Origin: Komagataeibacter kakiaceti JCM 25156
Lineage (GTDB): Bacteria; Pseudomonadota; Alphaproteobacteria; Acetobacterales; Acetobacteraceae
DNA: 11,217 nt
Reading direction: 5' to 3'
Assembly (NCBI RefSeq): GCF_000613305.1
Contig: NZ_BAIO01000042.1
Span: 1-11,217, forward strand
Shown here one piece after another: positions 1 to 7,595 of the stretch. Position 1 is the stretch's first letter. Each line of letters begins with the position of its first letter. The translations under genes and the position numbers were made by a program. The notes under the pieces were generated by a model. It worked only from the letters and a program-made list of their open reading frames with translations, searched no databases and was not told the DNA's origin.

Positions 1-1466
1 ACGAAGTGTGTTGATGTCGGTCGTGGCTGATCGAACGAACCGGTGATCCGGCCCGCGTGCATGGTGATGATGCGCGTGGCGCAGCGTTGCAGCTCCGCCA
101 TTTCGGATGAGACGAGGATGATGCCCACCCCGTCCTCCGCCAGTTGGCGCATGATGCGGTAGATCTGGAATTTGGTGCCGATGTCGATGCCCTTGGTCGG
201 TTCATCAAAAATCAGCACGCGCGGCTGGCACGCCATGGCGCGGCCGATGATCGCCTTCTGCTGGTTGCCGCCCGACAGGTACATGATCTTCTTTTCCACC
301 GAGGATGTACGCACATCGAACTGTTCGACCGTATCCGCCACCACGCGCCGTTCCCGGCCCGATGAAATGACGCCGCCACGCAGGATCCGGCCCAGGACGG
401 AAATGCCGATGTTCTCCCGCACGCTCAGCAGCGGGAAGATGCCGTGGTGGCGACGTTCCTCGGGCAGGTAGAGCATGCCCAGCCTTACCGCGCCGTCCGG
501 CCGGCCACGGGGGATTTCGTGCCCGTGCACGACACACCGCCCCGCCGTGGCGCGGTGGTAGCCGAACATGGTCTGCATAAGTTCCGAGCGCCCCGCGCCG
601 ACCAGACCGGCAAAACCCAGTATCTCGCCCCGCCGCAACGTGAACGACGCATCGGTAAAGCCGGGGCCGCTCAGGTGTTCGACCTTCAGGATCGTCTCCT
701 CCTCCGCGCAGGGGAGTACGTGCGGCTGGAAACGCTCCTCCAGTTGAACGGTGTTGCCGGACATGAGGCGGATCAGTTCCTGTTCCTCCATCTCCGCCAT
801 GGGGTACGTGCCCACGCTGCGACCATTGCGCAGGACGGTGACGGTATCACCCAGCGCGAATATTTCCTCCATCCGGTGGGAGACGAACACGATCGCGCAT
901 CCCTCATCACGCAGCGTGCGCAGGATGGTGAACAGATGCTCCGTCTCGCTGGAGGTGAGCGAGGATGTGGGTTCATCAAGGATCAGAACGCGGAATTCCT
1001 CCCGGCTGGCGGCGCGCGCGATCTGGAGCAGCTGCTGGTCGGGCACGCTTATGCGCCCCACCGCCTGATCGGGGCGGGCGTGCATGCCAAAGCGGGCCAT
1101 GAGCCTGCGCGCGGCTTCCCGCATCGCCTTTTTCGGCAGCATCATGCTACCGAAGCCGGAACGGGCGAACGGCATGAACATGTTTTCCGCCACGGTCATG
1201 GACGCAAACAGATTCAGTTCCTGCGGCACATACGCCACGCGGGCAAACAGGCTACGGTCAGCCAGTGCATCCTGCCCCCCGATCAGCACACGGCCCTGAT
1301 CGGGGGGGACCAGTCCGGTCAGCACCTTGATCAGCGTGGACTTTCCCGCCCCGTTTTCCCCTGCGAGGATATGGACCTTTCCCGCTTCGAGCGTCAGGTC
1401 GATATGATCGAGCGCGACAACGCCGGGATAGACCTTGCGCAGGGATTCAACCTGGAGAACTGCCAT
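1..1466 (-). CDS. Sugar/polyol ABC transporter ATP-binding protein (RbsA/MglA type), 3' end outside window
   Basis: Energy-coupling subunit of a ribose-type ABC importer, acting on the cytoplasmic face of the membrane. I translated the minus strand from the ATG at 1466; the frame is open to the window edge (488 codons), so only the last few residues should be missing compared with the usual 490-510. Two ABC domains are visible. The first has Walker A GENGAGKST (residues 36-44), a degenerate signature ISVPDQQ and Walker B VLILDEPTSSL. The second has the Lys-less P-loop GLVGAGRSEL, signature LSGGNQQK and Walker B VLIFDEPTKGID. This asymmetry is normal for tandem RbsA-like ATPases. A GGAG lies 8 nt before the ATG. 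It follows the binding-protein gene by 28 nt, so both belong to one importer; the permease should lie beyond the left edge. Context suggests erythritol or a related polyol as substrate, but the ATPase itself does not show specificity. Confidence 0.93.
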   Translation of the reverse strand, partial: MAVLQVESLRKVYPGVVALDHIDLTLEAGKVHILAGENGAGKSTLIKVLTGLVPPDQGRVLIGGQDALADRSLFARVAYVPQELNLFASMTVAENMFMPFARSGFGSMMLPKKAMREAARRLMARFGMHARPDQAVGRISVPDQQLLQIARAASREEFRVLILDEPTSSLTSSETEHLFTILRTLRDEGCAIVFVSHRMEEIFALGDTVTVLRNGRSVGTYPMAEMEEQELIRLMSGNTVQLEERFQPHVLPCAEEETILKVEHLSGPGFTDASFTLRRGEILGFAGLVGAGRSELMQTMFGYHRATAGRCVVHGHEIPRGRPDGAVRLGMLYLPEERRHHGIFPLLSVRENIGISVLGRILRGGVISSGRERRVVADTVEQFDVRTSSVEKKIMYLSGGNQQKAIIGRAMACQPRVLIFDEPTKGIDIGTKFQIYRIMRQLAEDGVGIILVSSEMAELQRCATRIITMHAGRITGSFDQPRPTSTHF

Positions 1467-1494
1467 GGGTGTTACTCCATCATGACGGACCTGT

Positions 1495-2415
1495 TCAGAT
1501 ATTCTTACTGGTCAGCACATCTATGCCCGTGTCGATATACTTGGGGGTTTTCTGGCCCAGCGCGCGCTGCCATGCCGCGACCACGGCCCAGTAGCCCTGC
1601 ATTTCGGGGCGGCTGGATGCCGATGAATCCGCCACGCCATCACGGATGAGCTGGATCATGTCATTGAGGTTATCAAGACCGACCTCGCGCACCTTGCCCG
1701 TGCGCCCGCTTTCACGGATGGCCTGACCGATCCCGACCGGGCCGGACGCATCGCACGCCACCCAGCCGGCCAGATCGGGATGCGCCTGCATGATGGCGGC
1801 GGCCTGTTTCTGCGCGGTTTCGATGCTGTCGTTATCAATGCCGGTCGCGACCACCTTAATGCCCGGATAGCGCGCAAAGGCCGTGCGCTCGCACTGGGCG
1901 CGCAGGCTGTGGTTGGGCGCGGTGGGCACGCCCATCATGATCGCGACTTCCCCCTTCCCCTCGATCAGGCTGGCGAGGCGCTGGGCCGCGATGGTGCCCT
2001 GTTCACAGAAATCGGCCCCCACGGCTGTCACGTCCATGCCTTCTGGCGGCAGGGAATCAAACACGGTCATGGGCACCTTTTCATCCACCGCTTCCTGCAT
2101 GGTGGCGTGATTGCCCTTTTCATCAAGCAGGTCGAGAATGAGTCCGTCGGGATGTGTCGCGACGGCGCGTTCGATAATGTCATTCTGCGATGAGACATCC
2201 GCCGTCTGCGGGGCGCGGTACTCAATCTCGATCCTGCGGCCGGTCAGCCTGCCCAGCAGGTCGGCAGCCGCGTGCGCGCCGGTATTGACCTTGTCAAACC
2301 ATGGGTGGACCGTCTTGGGGATCAGCACGAAGCGCAGGGGTGCTGCGGTATCGTCCGCCCGGGCGGCCAGCGGCGCGCAGGCAAGCAGCGCGGAAAGCAG
2401 AAAAGCCATTTTCAT
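1495..2415 (-). CDS. Periplasmic sugar/polyol-binding protein of the ABC importer (RbsB family)
   Basis: Captures the transported sugar or polyol in the periplasm and delivers it to the membrane permease. The 306-residue protein begins with a clear Sec signal peptide: a basic Lys at position 2, a hydrophobic core at residues 4-17 and an ALA-type cleavage site (AARA) after residue 20. The rest has the two-lobed periplasmic-binding-protein type 1 pattern of RbsB: an early beta strand FVLIPKTVHPWF at about 29-40, DGLILDLLD near 90, and a C-terminal GLDNLNDMIQLIRDG hinge segment. No strong Shine-Dalgarno is seen, only GGGAAAG about 13 nt upstream. It lies 52 nt after the rpiB-like gene and 28 nt before the ATPase gene, in the same direction. 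In Brucella the erythritol importer EryEFG is of this kind, so erythritol is the likely ligand; this is inferred from context. Related members bind ribose, xylose or other polyols. Confidence 0.9.
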   Translation of the reverse strand: MKMAFLLSALLACAPLAARADDTAAPLRFVLIPKTVHPWFDKVNTGAHAAADLLGRLTGRRIEIEYRAPQTADVSSQNDIIERAVATHPDGLILDLLDEKGNHATMQEAVDEKVPMTVFDSLPPEGMDVTAVGADFCEQGTIAAQRLASLIEGKGEVAIMMGVPTAPNHSLRAQCERTAFARYPGIKVVATGIDNDSIETAQKQAAAIMQAHPDLAGWVACDASGPVGIGQAIRESGRTGKVREVGLDNLNDMIQLIRDGVADSSASSRPEMQGYWAVVAAWQRALGQKTPKYIDTGIDVLTSKNI

Positions 2416-2467
2416 TTTTATTATTCTTTCCCGTTACCGGCATCCTGCCGGGGTCTTCCCGCCATGT

Positions 2468-2950
2468 TCAGCATTCCGAAGGGGCGGCCACATGGCTGGC
2501 GTATTTCAGGCCCAGGGCGTCGATCGCCGCGACATTGCGCGCCGATGCCCCCTGCGGGTCGAAGGCGTTGGCCAGCCAGGCATCGACAATGCCCTTGGCC
2601 ACTTCCACACCGATCACCCGCGCGCCCATGGTGATGATATGCGCGTTGTTGGACAGGGCGGCCCGCGTGGCGGAATAGGTATCGTGCGTCAATGCGGCGC
2701 GGATGGCCGGTATCTTGTTGGCCGCGATGCACACCCCGATGCCCGTGCCACAGCACAGGATGCCGCGATCGAACTCACCAGACAGGATGGCGAGGCCGAC
2801 GCGCTCGCTCAGCGTGGCGTAGGGTTCCGTGCTGCCCGCCTGCTGGGCGGACATGTCGAGCACGTCATGCTCCCCCCGCTCTATCAGGTACTGCACGAGA
2901 ATACCGGACAGTCCCTTACCGGCGCTGTCGCCGCCAATGGCTATACGCAT
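2468..2950 (-). CDS. eryI: RpiB/LacAB-family sugar-phosphate isomerase, probable D-erythrose-4-phosphate isomerase (EryI-like)
   Basis: Aldose-ketose phosphate isomerase, 160 residues, close to the family norm of about 150. Seen: the catalytic [20 protein letters not shown] block (Cys67, Thr69) that defines RpiB. Compared with E. coli RpiB from memory, the N-terminal CDHVG has become GDSAG (residues 7-11, His10 to Ser). The other active-site His (about 99) aligns with Ser100, and the two phosphate-binding Arg near 133 and 137 align with Ala and Asn. These changes argue against a ribose-5-phosphate housekeeping enzyme. They fit the erythritol-locus paralogue, which in Brucella makes D-erythrose 4-phosphate from the tetrulose phosphate. 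The ATG at 2950 has GGAG 7 nt upstream. It sits 37 nt after the DeoR gene and 52 nt before the binding-protein gene. The symbol rests on motifs plus context; a broader tetrose/pentose specificity is possible. Confidence 0.85.
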   Translation of the reverse strand: MRIAIGGDSAGKGLSGILVQYLIERGEHDVLDMSAQQAGSTEPYATLSERVGLAILSGEFDRGILCCGTGIGVCIAANKIPAIRAALTHDTYSATRAALSNNAHIITMGARVIGVEVAKGIVDAWLANAFDPQGASARNVAAIDALGLKYASHVAAPSEC

Positions 2951-2987
2951 GGTTCTGCTCCATGTTGAGGGATCTATGGTTGTGTTT

Positions 2988-3806
2988 TCATGCCGTCTTC
3001 AGCGTGTCGGCCGTGCAGGAGCGCGCCACACGCAGCATGACGTCGCGATCCTGCAGGCGGTCGCGTATATCCGGGGGCAGGCCGTCATCGGTTATCAGCA
3101 CATCGAATTCCCCAAGGTCAGCCAGACGGTTCAGCGCGGTCACGCCGAACTTGGTGCTGTCGGCCAGCAGCACGCGCCTGTCCGCTACGCGCATGAGCGC
3201 GTGCTTGACCTTCACGATGTCCTGTTCCTGATGATAGGCGCACAGCCCATGAATGGCGGAAACCGACATGAACAGCGTGTTCACCCGCAACGCGCCAATG
3301 GCCTGTTCGCATAACAGCCCAAAAAACGCATCGAAAGTGGGATGGTAACACCCGCCAAGCGCCAGCAGCCTGATGTCGGGCGCCCCGGCCAGCGTGGTGG
3401 CGACGCCAAGGCTGTTGGTCAGCACCGTCAGCGCCCCGATCCCGGCCAGATGGTCCGACACGAAACGCGCGGTGGTTGAATCATCCAGCGCGATCACATC
3501 GCCCGGCACGATCATGCCCGCCGCCAGCGCCGCGATGGCCTTTTTTTCACGAACCGCGCGGCGCAGGCGGTAAAGCACGCTGCTTTCGACAATACCGTTG
3601 GGCAGGGTCGTGACGCCGCCATGCACCTTGCGCACCAGACCCTGCCCGGACAGGGCGTGCAGGTCGCGATGTATGGTCATGCGGCTTGTTTCAAACCGTA
3701 GAACCAGTTCATCAATCTCCACATTGCCGCGCGTAATGACGTAATCGACAATGGCGCGCCTGCGGGCGGCAACGGTGCGGGATTCAGCCAGATGCGTCAT
3801 GTTCAT
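2988..3806 (-). CDS. DeoR-family transcriptional regulator of the polyol operon
   Basis: DNA-binding repressor, 272 residues from the chosen start, usual for DeoR proteins. It has an N-terminal winged helix at about residues 15-65 with the recognition segment [12 protein letters not shown] and wing [11 protein letters not shown] sugar-phosphate-sensing domain follows, with the family landmarks ALDDSTTA (106-113), [10 protein letters not shown], the LGG loop and LLADSTKFG. The frame is open to 3851, but I chose the ATG at 3806. It overlaps the TGA of the TIM-like gene as ATGA and has AGGAG 9 nt upstream, indicating translational coupling. In Sinorhizobium a DeoR regulator (EryR) is likewise grouped with the TIM and RpiB homologues of the erythritol locus. 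The likely effector is a phosphorylated pathway intermediate (inference). A second, frameshifted DeoR gene at 9414 shares the same recognition helix and overall plan, so this copy may be the only intact local regulator. Confidence 0.9.
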   Translation of the reverse strand: MNMTHLAESRTVAARRRAIVDYVITRGNVEIDELVLRFETSRMTIHRDLHALSGQGLVRKVHGGVTTLPNGIVESSVLYRLRRAVREKKAIAALAAGMIVPGDVIALDDSTTARFVSDHLAGIGALTVLTNSLGVATTLAGAPDIRLLALGGCYHPTFDAFFGLLCEQAIGALRVNTLFMSVSAIHGLCAYHQEQDIVKVKHALMRVADRRVLLADSTKFGVTALNRLADLGEFDVLITDDGLPPDIRDRLQDRDVMLRVARSCTADTLKTA

Positions 3807-4567
3807 GGCGCCACGCTCCTGATGAGTTGCACAAAATCGGTAACATTCCACGCGGCGCGCCCGACAAAGACCCCGTCTATATTGTCAAGCCGCGTATAGG
3901 CGCGGGCGTTATCGCGCGTGACGCTGCCGCCGTACAGAAGCGGCACGTTCCCGCCCGCCTCTTCCCCCGCGATCCGCACCAGCACCGCGCGCAGATGGGC
4001 ATGGATTTCAGCCACGAAGCCGGCCTCCGCCGCCCGTCCGTTCACGCCAATCGCCCATACGGGTTCATACGCCACCAGCACCTGCGCCATCTTCCGGGGC
4101 GAGACACCGTGCAGCGCGATCATGATCTGGCGGGCAAGAACCTCACGCGTTACGCCAAAATCATGTTCCTGCGCGCTGTCGCCAATGCAGACCAGTGGCC
4201 GCATGCCGTGGCGCAGCACCGCATGCACCTTCAGGTTGACGGTCCAGTCCGTCTCACCAAAATGGGCGCGGCGTTCGGAATGGCCTATTTCCACCAGCTC
4301 CGCGCCGCATTCCGCCACCATCGCGGGGGAAATCTCGCCCGTCCATGCCCCGGCGTCCTCCCAGTGCGTGTTCTGCGCGCCGGTCAGTACGGGGGTGTCG
4401 TGCAGGATGGCGCAGACATCCCTGAGCGAAGTAAAAGGCGGGATGACAAATGGCTGCACACCCGCGGGCGGAGTGAAGGCGGCCAGCGCGCGCGCCGTTT
4501 CAATCGCGGCGGCTGGCCCCTTGTTCATTTTCCAGCTTGTGCCGACCCACACGGGCACAGGGCGCAT
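3803..4567 (-). CDS. eryH: Triose-phosphate-isomerase-like protein, probable tetrulose-4-phosphate isomerase (EryH/TpiA2-like)
   Basis: TIM-barrel isomerase of 254 residues, normal length for TIM. Seen: the Lys13 loop, catalytic His96 in EIGHSERR, catalytic Glu168 in AYEPVWAIG, and the phosphate-binding loop YGGSV (212-216). The canonical NWKMN active-site motif reads SWKMN (residues 11-15), so the conserved Asn is replaced by Ser. Loop 6 continues VNGRAAEAGF instead of the usual TGxxA, and the last phosphate loop is GVFVGRAAW. Such changes mark the erythritol-locus paralogue, shown in Brucella to isomerise D-3-tetrulose 4-phosphate rather than triose phosphates. The frame extends to an ATG at 4582, but the ATG at 4567 has GGAG 7 nt upstream, whereas 4582 has no Shine-Dalgarno. 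It is the first gene of the second transcription unit and overlaps the DeoR gene by ATGA. A housekeeping tpiA should exist elsewhere in the genome. Confidence 0.85.
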   Translation of the reverse strand: MRPVPVWVGTSWKMNKGPAAAIETARALAAFTPPAGVQPFVIPPFTSLRDVCAILHDTPVLTGAQNTHWEDAGAWTGEISPAMVAECGAELVEIGHSERRAHFGETDWTVNLKVHAVLRHGMRPLVCIGDSAQEHDFGVTREVLARQIMIALHGVSPRKMAQVLVAYEPVWAIGVNGRAAEAGFVAEIHAHLRAVLVRIAGEEAGGNVPLLYGGSVTRDNARAYTRLDNIDGVFVGRAAWNVTDFVQLIRSVAP

Positions 4568-4587
4568 CACATATCTCCACATTGACC

Positions 4588-4610
4588 GGAGCGTTCATAT
4601 GTAACGCTCC
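4588..4610. promoter_or_regulatory. 23-bp perfect palindrome upstream of the TIM-like gene (candidate operator or leader hairpin)
   Basis: Arms GGAGCGTT and AACGCTCC are perfectly complementary around a 7-nt centre (CATATGT). The element starts 20 nt upstream of the ATG at 4567 and lies between that start and the CRP-like site at 4614. It could be the operator of one of the two DeoR regulators or, if transcribed, an 8-bp leader hairpin just before the ribosome binding site. The symmetry is seen directly; the function is inferred. Confidence 0.45.
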
Positions 4611-4613
4611 ATG

Positions 4614-4629
4614 TGTGATATATCTCACA
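4614..4629. promoter_or_regulatory. CRP/FNR-like site upstream of the second transcription unit
   Basis: TGTGATATATCTCACA is an exact match to the E. coli CRP consensus half-sites TGTGA-N6-TCACA. It lies about 47 nt upstream of the TIM-like start. A 16-bp relative (TGTGATATATGTAACA on the minus strand, 9253-9268) lies upstream of the kinase; 14 of 16 bases agree when both are read in the TGTGATATAT orientation. Either a CRP/FNR-family protein or a locus-specific repressor could be the binder; the sequence alone does not decide. Confidence 0.45.
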
Positions 4630-4683
4630 AGAAAGGTTATCGTTGCCTGCGCATGTGCGGGTGGTCCATCACGTTCCCATGAT

Positions 4684-4710
4684 CCGCTGGGGGCAAATCC
4701 CCACCAGCGG
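4684..4710. other. GC-rich hairpin in the intergenic break
   Basis: Arms CCGCTGG and CCAGCGG pair perfectly, extended inward by GGG/CCC with one bulged A and a short A-rich loop. The element lies in the 313-nt gap between the aldolase-like and TIM-like genes. No T-run follows on either strand, so it is not an ordinary intrinsic terminator. It may be a processing or stability hairpin between the two units. Apart from the repeat at 4797 and the two sites near 4600, nothing else recognisable was seen in this gap. Confidence 0.35.
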
Positions 4711-4796
4711 CACCTGGAGACGTCGCATGTCCTGCACGAGACTGTTTGAAAAGCCAGCCTTTGAGACATCCCGCAAATCATAAAGCTTCAGGGAAC

Positions 4797-4871
4797 GCCG
4801 CCTTTTTGAAAAACGGCGGCACCCAAAAACTTTCATTGTTTTTTTATCAATCGTTTATTTTCAGACAACTT
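4797..4871. repeat. Palindromic intergenic repeat, copy A
   Basis: A hairpin with arms GCCGCC and GGCGGC around TTTTTGAAAAAC is followed by ACCCAAAAACTTTCATT and a T7 run. The hairpin core is shared with 10301-10343, and the right part (GGCGGCACC to TTATTTTC) with 10956-11014, almost without gaps. It sits just downstream of the aldolase-like stop, so it may also act as a weak terminator for the first unit, though no T-run directly follows the stem on the minus strand. Confidence 0.6.
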
Positions 4872-4880
4872 TCAGAATGA

Positions 4881-5879
4881 CTATCCCGTCACCTCCGCGC
4901 GCACCGGGCCATCAAGCAGACAGGCTTCCGTAACGCGGCGGTCCGCGCCCAGCGGGCGGGTTGCGCGGCGGCCCTTTCCGGCCAGGGTTTCGTGGTAAAG
5001 GCAGGTCGCCTCATCGGGCAGGAGATCACCGTCCGTGACGTGACGCATGGCCTGAACCAGCAGCAGCGGATCATCGGCGTCAAGGATCTTGCGGCCAAAC
5101 AGCGCAGCCCGCGCGCCGCAGCCCTGCGCCTGATACAGCAGTTCCAGGCAATCGCGTGTCGTCCCGCTCCCACCCCCCATGATTCCCACGACCATGCGTG
5201 GGTCAAAGGCACAGAGCTCCGTCAGCGCCGCCGCCCCGTTATAAGGGATTTTGAGAAAGGCCGGACGCTCCGCCTGACGTAGCCCCGCAAGGGTGCGTAC
5301 GATCATGTCATTGAGGAACACGCCATGATCCTGCGGCGCGATCCGTCCCTCGTTGGGATTGAACACTTCCAGAAAATAGGAAAACCCGTGTTCATGCGCA
5401 TCTTCCCTGAAGCTGCGGAAACATTCCAGCGCATGGGCGTCCTGCGCGGCGTCACCATTGAAGGTCAGGGAATACAGGCCAAGCCGGGCCTGCGCCCCGG
5501 ACAGGGCGGCCGAACGGAACGGCACCGATTTCTGGGTGGTGTAGGGGCTGGCCCGGCCACGCCATAATTCACTGCTGTCATTGGCGCGGATGGCGGGCTG
5601 CACGCGGCTGCCCTCAAAAGCACCCTCACTGGTCAATATTTCCAGATTGGAGGCGGAAACCAGCATGATATCGACAATATCCTGCTCCAGCATGGCGCGT
5701 ATGTCATCCAGATAGGCCCCGCGTGGACGGTAGGCGGAGGATGCGGCCCCACCACGGCGGCTGCCCATGGCGCTGATGCCGGCCGCCATGTCCGCATCCT
5801 TCGCATCGGCCAGAATGAAGTCGGCAGGCGTATCGGTTCCCGCGATCATGCGGGCGATCTTCTGTTCATAGCGGTTCAT
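4881..5879 (-). CDS. Class I aldolase-like TIM-barrel protein of unknown substrate, in the eryC position
   Basis: 332-residue protein that I place in the class I aldolase fold (LacD/FbaB/DeoC-like) from pattern, not from a search. Supporting features: an early barrel strand FILADAKDAD (21-30), SYFLEVFNPN (167-176), a strand-end lysine in FLKIPYNG (Lys210) positioned like a Schiff-base lysine, and a glycine-rich phosphate-type loop IMGGGSGTTRD (233-243). LacD is similar in length (about 326). The start at 5879 has GGAG 8 nt upstream and follows the dehydrogenase stop by 3 nt, so it is surely co-expressed with the kinase and dehydrogenase. In Brucella this slot holds EryC, a xylose-isomerase-fold tetrulose-4-phosphate racemase, which is absent here. 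The protein could supply that step, or it could cleave a tetrulose phosphate to dihydroxyacetone phosphate and formaldehyde. Both are inferences. I do not recognise a characterised close homologue. Confidence 0.75.
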   Translation of the reverse strand: MNRYEQKIARMIAGTDTPADFILADAKDADMAAGISAMGSRRGGAASSAYRPRGAYLDDIRAMLEQDIVDIMLVSASNLEILTSEGAFEGSRVQPAIRANDSSELWRGRASPYTTQKSVPFRSAALSGAQARLGLYSLTFNGDAAQDAHALECFRSFREDAHEHGFSYFLEVFNPNEGRIAPQDHGVFLNDMIVRTLAGLRQAERPAFLKIPYNGAAALTELCAFDPRMVVGIMGGGSGTTRDCLELLYQAQGCGARAALFGRKILDADDPLLLVQAMRHVTDGDLLPDEATCLYHETLAGKGRRATRPLGADRRVTEACLLDGPVRAEVTG

Positions 5880-5882
5880 GGC

Positions 5883-7595
5883 TCAGGCTCCGATCGCTTC
5901 GGGCCGCACGACTTCCGGCATGGGGTGGGCGGCCATGTGGTGGCATGTCTCTGCCTGTTGCCAGGCGTCACGCGCCTGACGCTGTATTTCATCCGCATCC
6001 CACCCCAGGGCGTCACCCGCCACGTCCGCCACTTCACGCGCGACATCGGGCGTCAACGCGCCGGACAGGGCGATGGTCGTGCGCCGGTACAGAATATCCG
6101 CCACCTGACGGACCTGTTCATACCGGGCGATGAACGCGATTTCGCGGCGGGTATAGGTAGGCAGGCTGCGCAGGGGCATATCGGCTACATGAGCGCAGAA
6201 ACGCGCGATGTCCTGCGCCAGCGTGCCGTAGCGGGCAAACAGTGTCCGCACCCGTTCGGGTGGGATGCCATAGGCTTCGGCAATGCCCGCGAGATAGGTG
6301 GCCTGCCGGGCGGGTCTGGGGAAATTCCTGCCCCCGCCGATGGGCAGCAGGCGGGTCGAAACCTGTCGTGCCCCGCCAAGACGCGGCAGGATGGTGTCGG
6401 CCACTTCCTCCGCCAGACCACGAAAGGTGGTCCATTTCCCGCCCACGAGCGAGAAAAGGACGGTCGGGCCAAGCCTGTCCTCATGCACGATATGGTCACG
6501 ACTGATCGCGCCGGGATCGGATGCGCCGGAAGCGGGGAGCGGGCGCACGCCGCAATAGCGGTAGATCACATCATCCGCGCTGAAGCTGAAGCCGGGAAAC
6601 TGGGCGCCCAGCATGTCGAGCATGTAGGTCTGTTCCGCATCGGTGCAGATGGCGGCATCCGGGTCGCGCAGCCGTATGTCGGTGGAGCCCACGAGTACAT
6701 GCCCGAGGAAGGGATAGGCAAGGCAGATACGCCCATCCGGCGTGCCGAAATAGACCATGTGCCCATCCAGTTCACGCAGCAGCGCATCATGGCGCAACAG
6801 CAGGTGCGACCCTTTCGTGCCGTCAATATAACGGGTCCGCAGCCCCAGTATGGCGTTGACCTGATCGATCCACGCCCCGCCCGCATTGACCACGACCGGC
6901 GCACGCGCCTGCCATGACCGGCCGGACAGGCGGTCGCGCAGGGTCAGCGTGCCGTCATGGAAGGATTCGATGCGTGTATAGGTCGCGATCACGCACCCGC
7001 TTTCCGTCATCATGGCGTCACGCACGCATTCGTAGCCCAGTCGTTCGGGCTGGGTGATGGCGGCGTCGTAATACTGGCCCGTCGCCATGACGGAAGTGGC
7101 CATGTGCGGCCAGCGCGCCCTAGTCTGGCGGCGCGGGAAAAAGCGGTGACGTGGCATGACCCGGTTATGACGACCAAGGAAATCATAAATCAGCATGCCC
7201 AGTTCGGTCACCACCGCGCCCCGGTCCGCCATTTTGCCGCCCAGCCCCACGAACCGGCGGATGGAGGGCACGATCCCCCCGAACCATGAGGAAACCGGCA
7301 CGGTCGTGGGTAGCGGATGCACCACATGCGGGGCGTTGCGCAGCAGCAGGTTCCGCTCCAGCGTGGATTGCGCGACAAGGCGGAATTCGCCCGTTTCAAG
7401 GTATTTGATACCCCCATGGATCAGGCGTGACGGCGCGCAGGACGCCCCCGAACAGATATCCGCCCGGTCCACCACCAGCACGCGCACGTTCTGTAGCGCC
7501 AGTTCACGCATAAGCCCGACGCCATTGATTCCAGCCCCGATGACGATGACATCGAATTCCGTTCGCGCCTGATCCGGCGGCGTGCCGTTATTCAT
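5883..7595 (-). CDS. eryB: GlpD-family FAD-dependent dehydrogenase, probable erythritol-4-phosphate dehydrogenase (EryB-like)
   Basis: Membrane-associated flavoprotein that oxidises a polyol phosphate and passes electrons to the quinone pool. At 570 residues it is slightly longer than typical GlpD (about 500). Seen: the FAD dinucleotide fold VIGAGINGVG (18-27), the GlpD signature region with LIHGGIKYLETGEF (58-71), VVVNAGGAWID (234-244), GSTDI (303-307) and GGKWTTFRGLAEE (385-397), then the C-terminal helical domain of the family. In erythritol loci the homologue EryB oxidises L-erythritol 4-phosphate to L-3-tetrulose 4-phosphate. Glycerol 3-phosphate remains the main alternative substrate if this were an ordinary glpD, but the kinase upstream and the isomerases downstream favour EryB. 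The ATG at 7595 overlaps the kinase stop as ATGA. The symbol is based on context. Confidence 0.85.
   Translation of the reverse strand: MNNGTPPDQARTEFDVIVIGAGINGVGLMRELALQNVRVLVVDRADICSGASCAPSRLIHGGIKYLETGEFRLVAQSTLERNLLLRNAPHVVHPLPTTVPVSSWFGGIVPSIRRFVGLGGKMADRGAVVTELGMLIYDFLGRHNRVMPRHRFFPRRQTRARWPHMATSVMATGQYYDAAITQPERLGYECVRDAMMTESGCVIATYTRIESFHDGTLTLRDRLSGRSWQARAPVVVNAGGAWIDQVNAILGLRTRYIDGTKGSHLLLRHDALLRELDGHMVYFGTPDGRICLAYPFLGHVLVGSTDIRLRDPDAAICTDAEQTYMLDMLGAQFPGFSFSADDVIYRYCGVRPLPASGASDPGAISRDHIVHEDRLGPTVLFSLVGGKWTTFRGLAEEVADTILPRLGGARQVSTRLLPIGGGRNFPRPARQATYLAGIAEAYGIPPERVRTLFARYGTLAQDIARFCAHVADMPLRSLPTYTRREIAFIARYEQVRQVADILYRRTTIALSGALTPDVAREVADVAGDALGWDADEIQRQARDAWQQAETCHHMAAHPMPEVVRPEAIGA

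Noticed and set aside
444..1649. Long plus-strand open frame of 401 codons
   Set aside because: It lies antisense to the ABC ATPase, which has all expected motifs in order. Its translation is rich in Arg, His and Gly with no recognisable domain: a GC-rich shadow frame.
2111..2968. Plus-strand open frame of 285 codons
   Set aside because: It crosses the antisense of the binding-protein and RpiB genes and the gap between them, and has no domain pattern.
2988..3851. Upstream ATG at 3851 as start of the first DeoR gene
   Set aside because: It would overlap the TIM-like gene by 49 nt; the ATG at 3806 with AGGAG and ATGA coupling is better.
3803..4582. Upstream ATG at 4582 as start of the TIM-like gene
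   Set aside because: No Shine-Dalgarno precedes it, while the ATG at 4567 has GGAG at good spacing and begins at the conserved N-terminus.
3827..4604. Plus-strand open frames over the TIM-like gene
   Set aside because: Antisense shadows of a gene with intact catalytic motifs.
4500..4781. Minus-strand open frame of 93 codons crossing the intergenic break
   Set aside because: It overlaps the start of the TIM-like gene and contains the palindrome, CRP-like site and hairpin. Composition is not protein-like.
5925..6917. Plus-strand open frame of 330 codons
   Set aside because: Antisense to the GlpD-like dehydrogenase; no ribosome binding site or domain.
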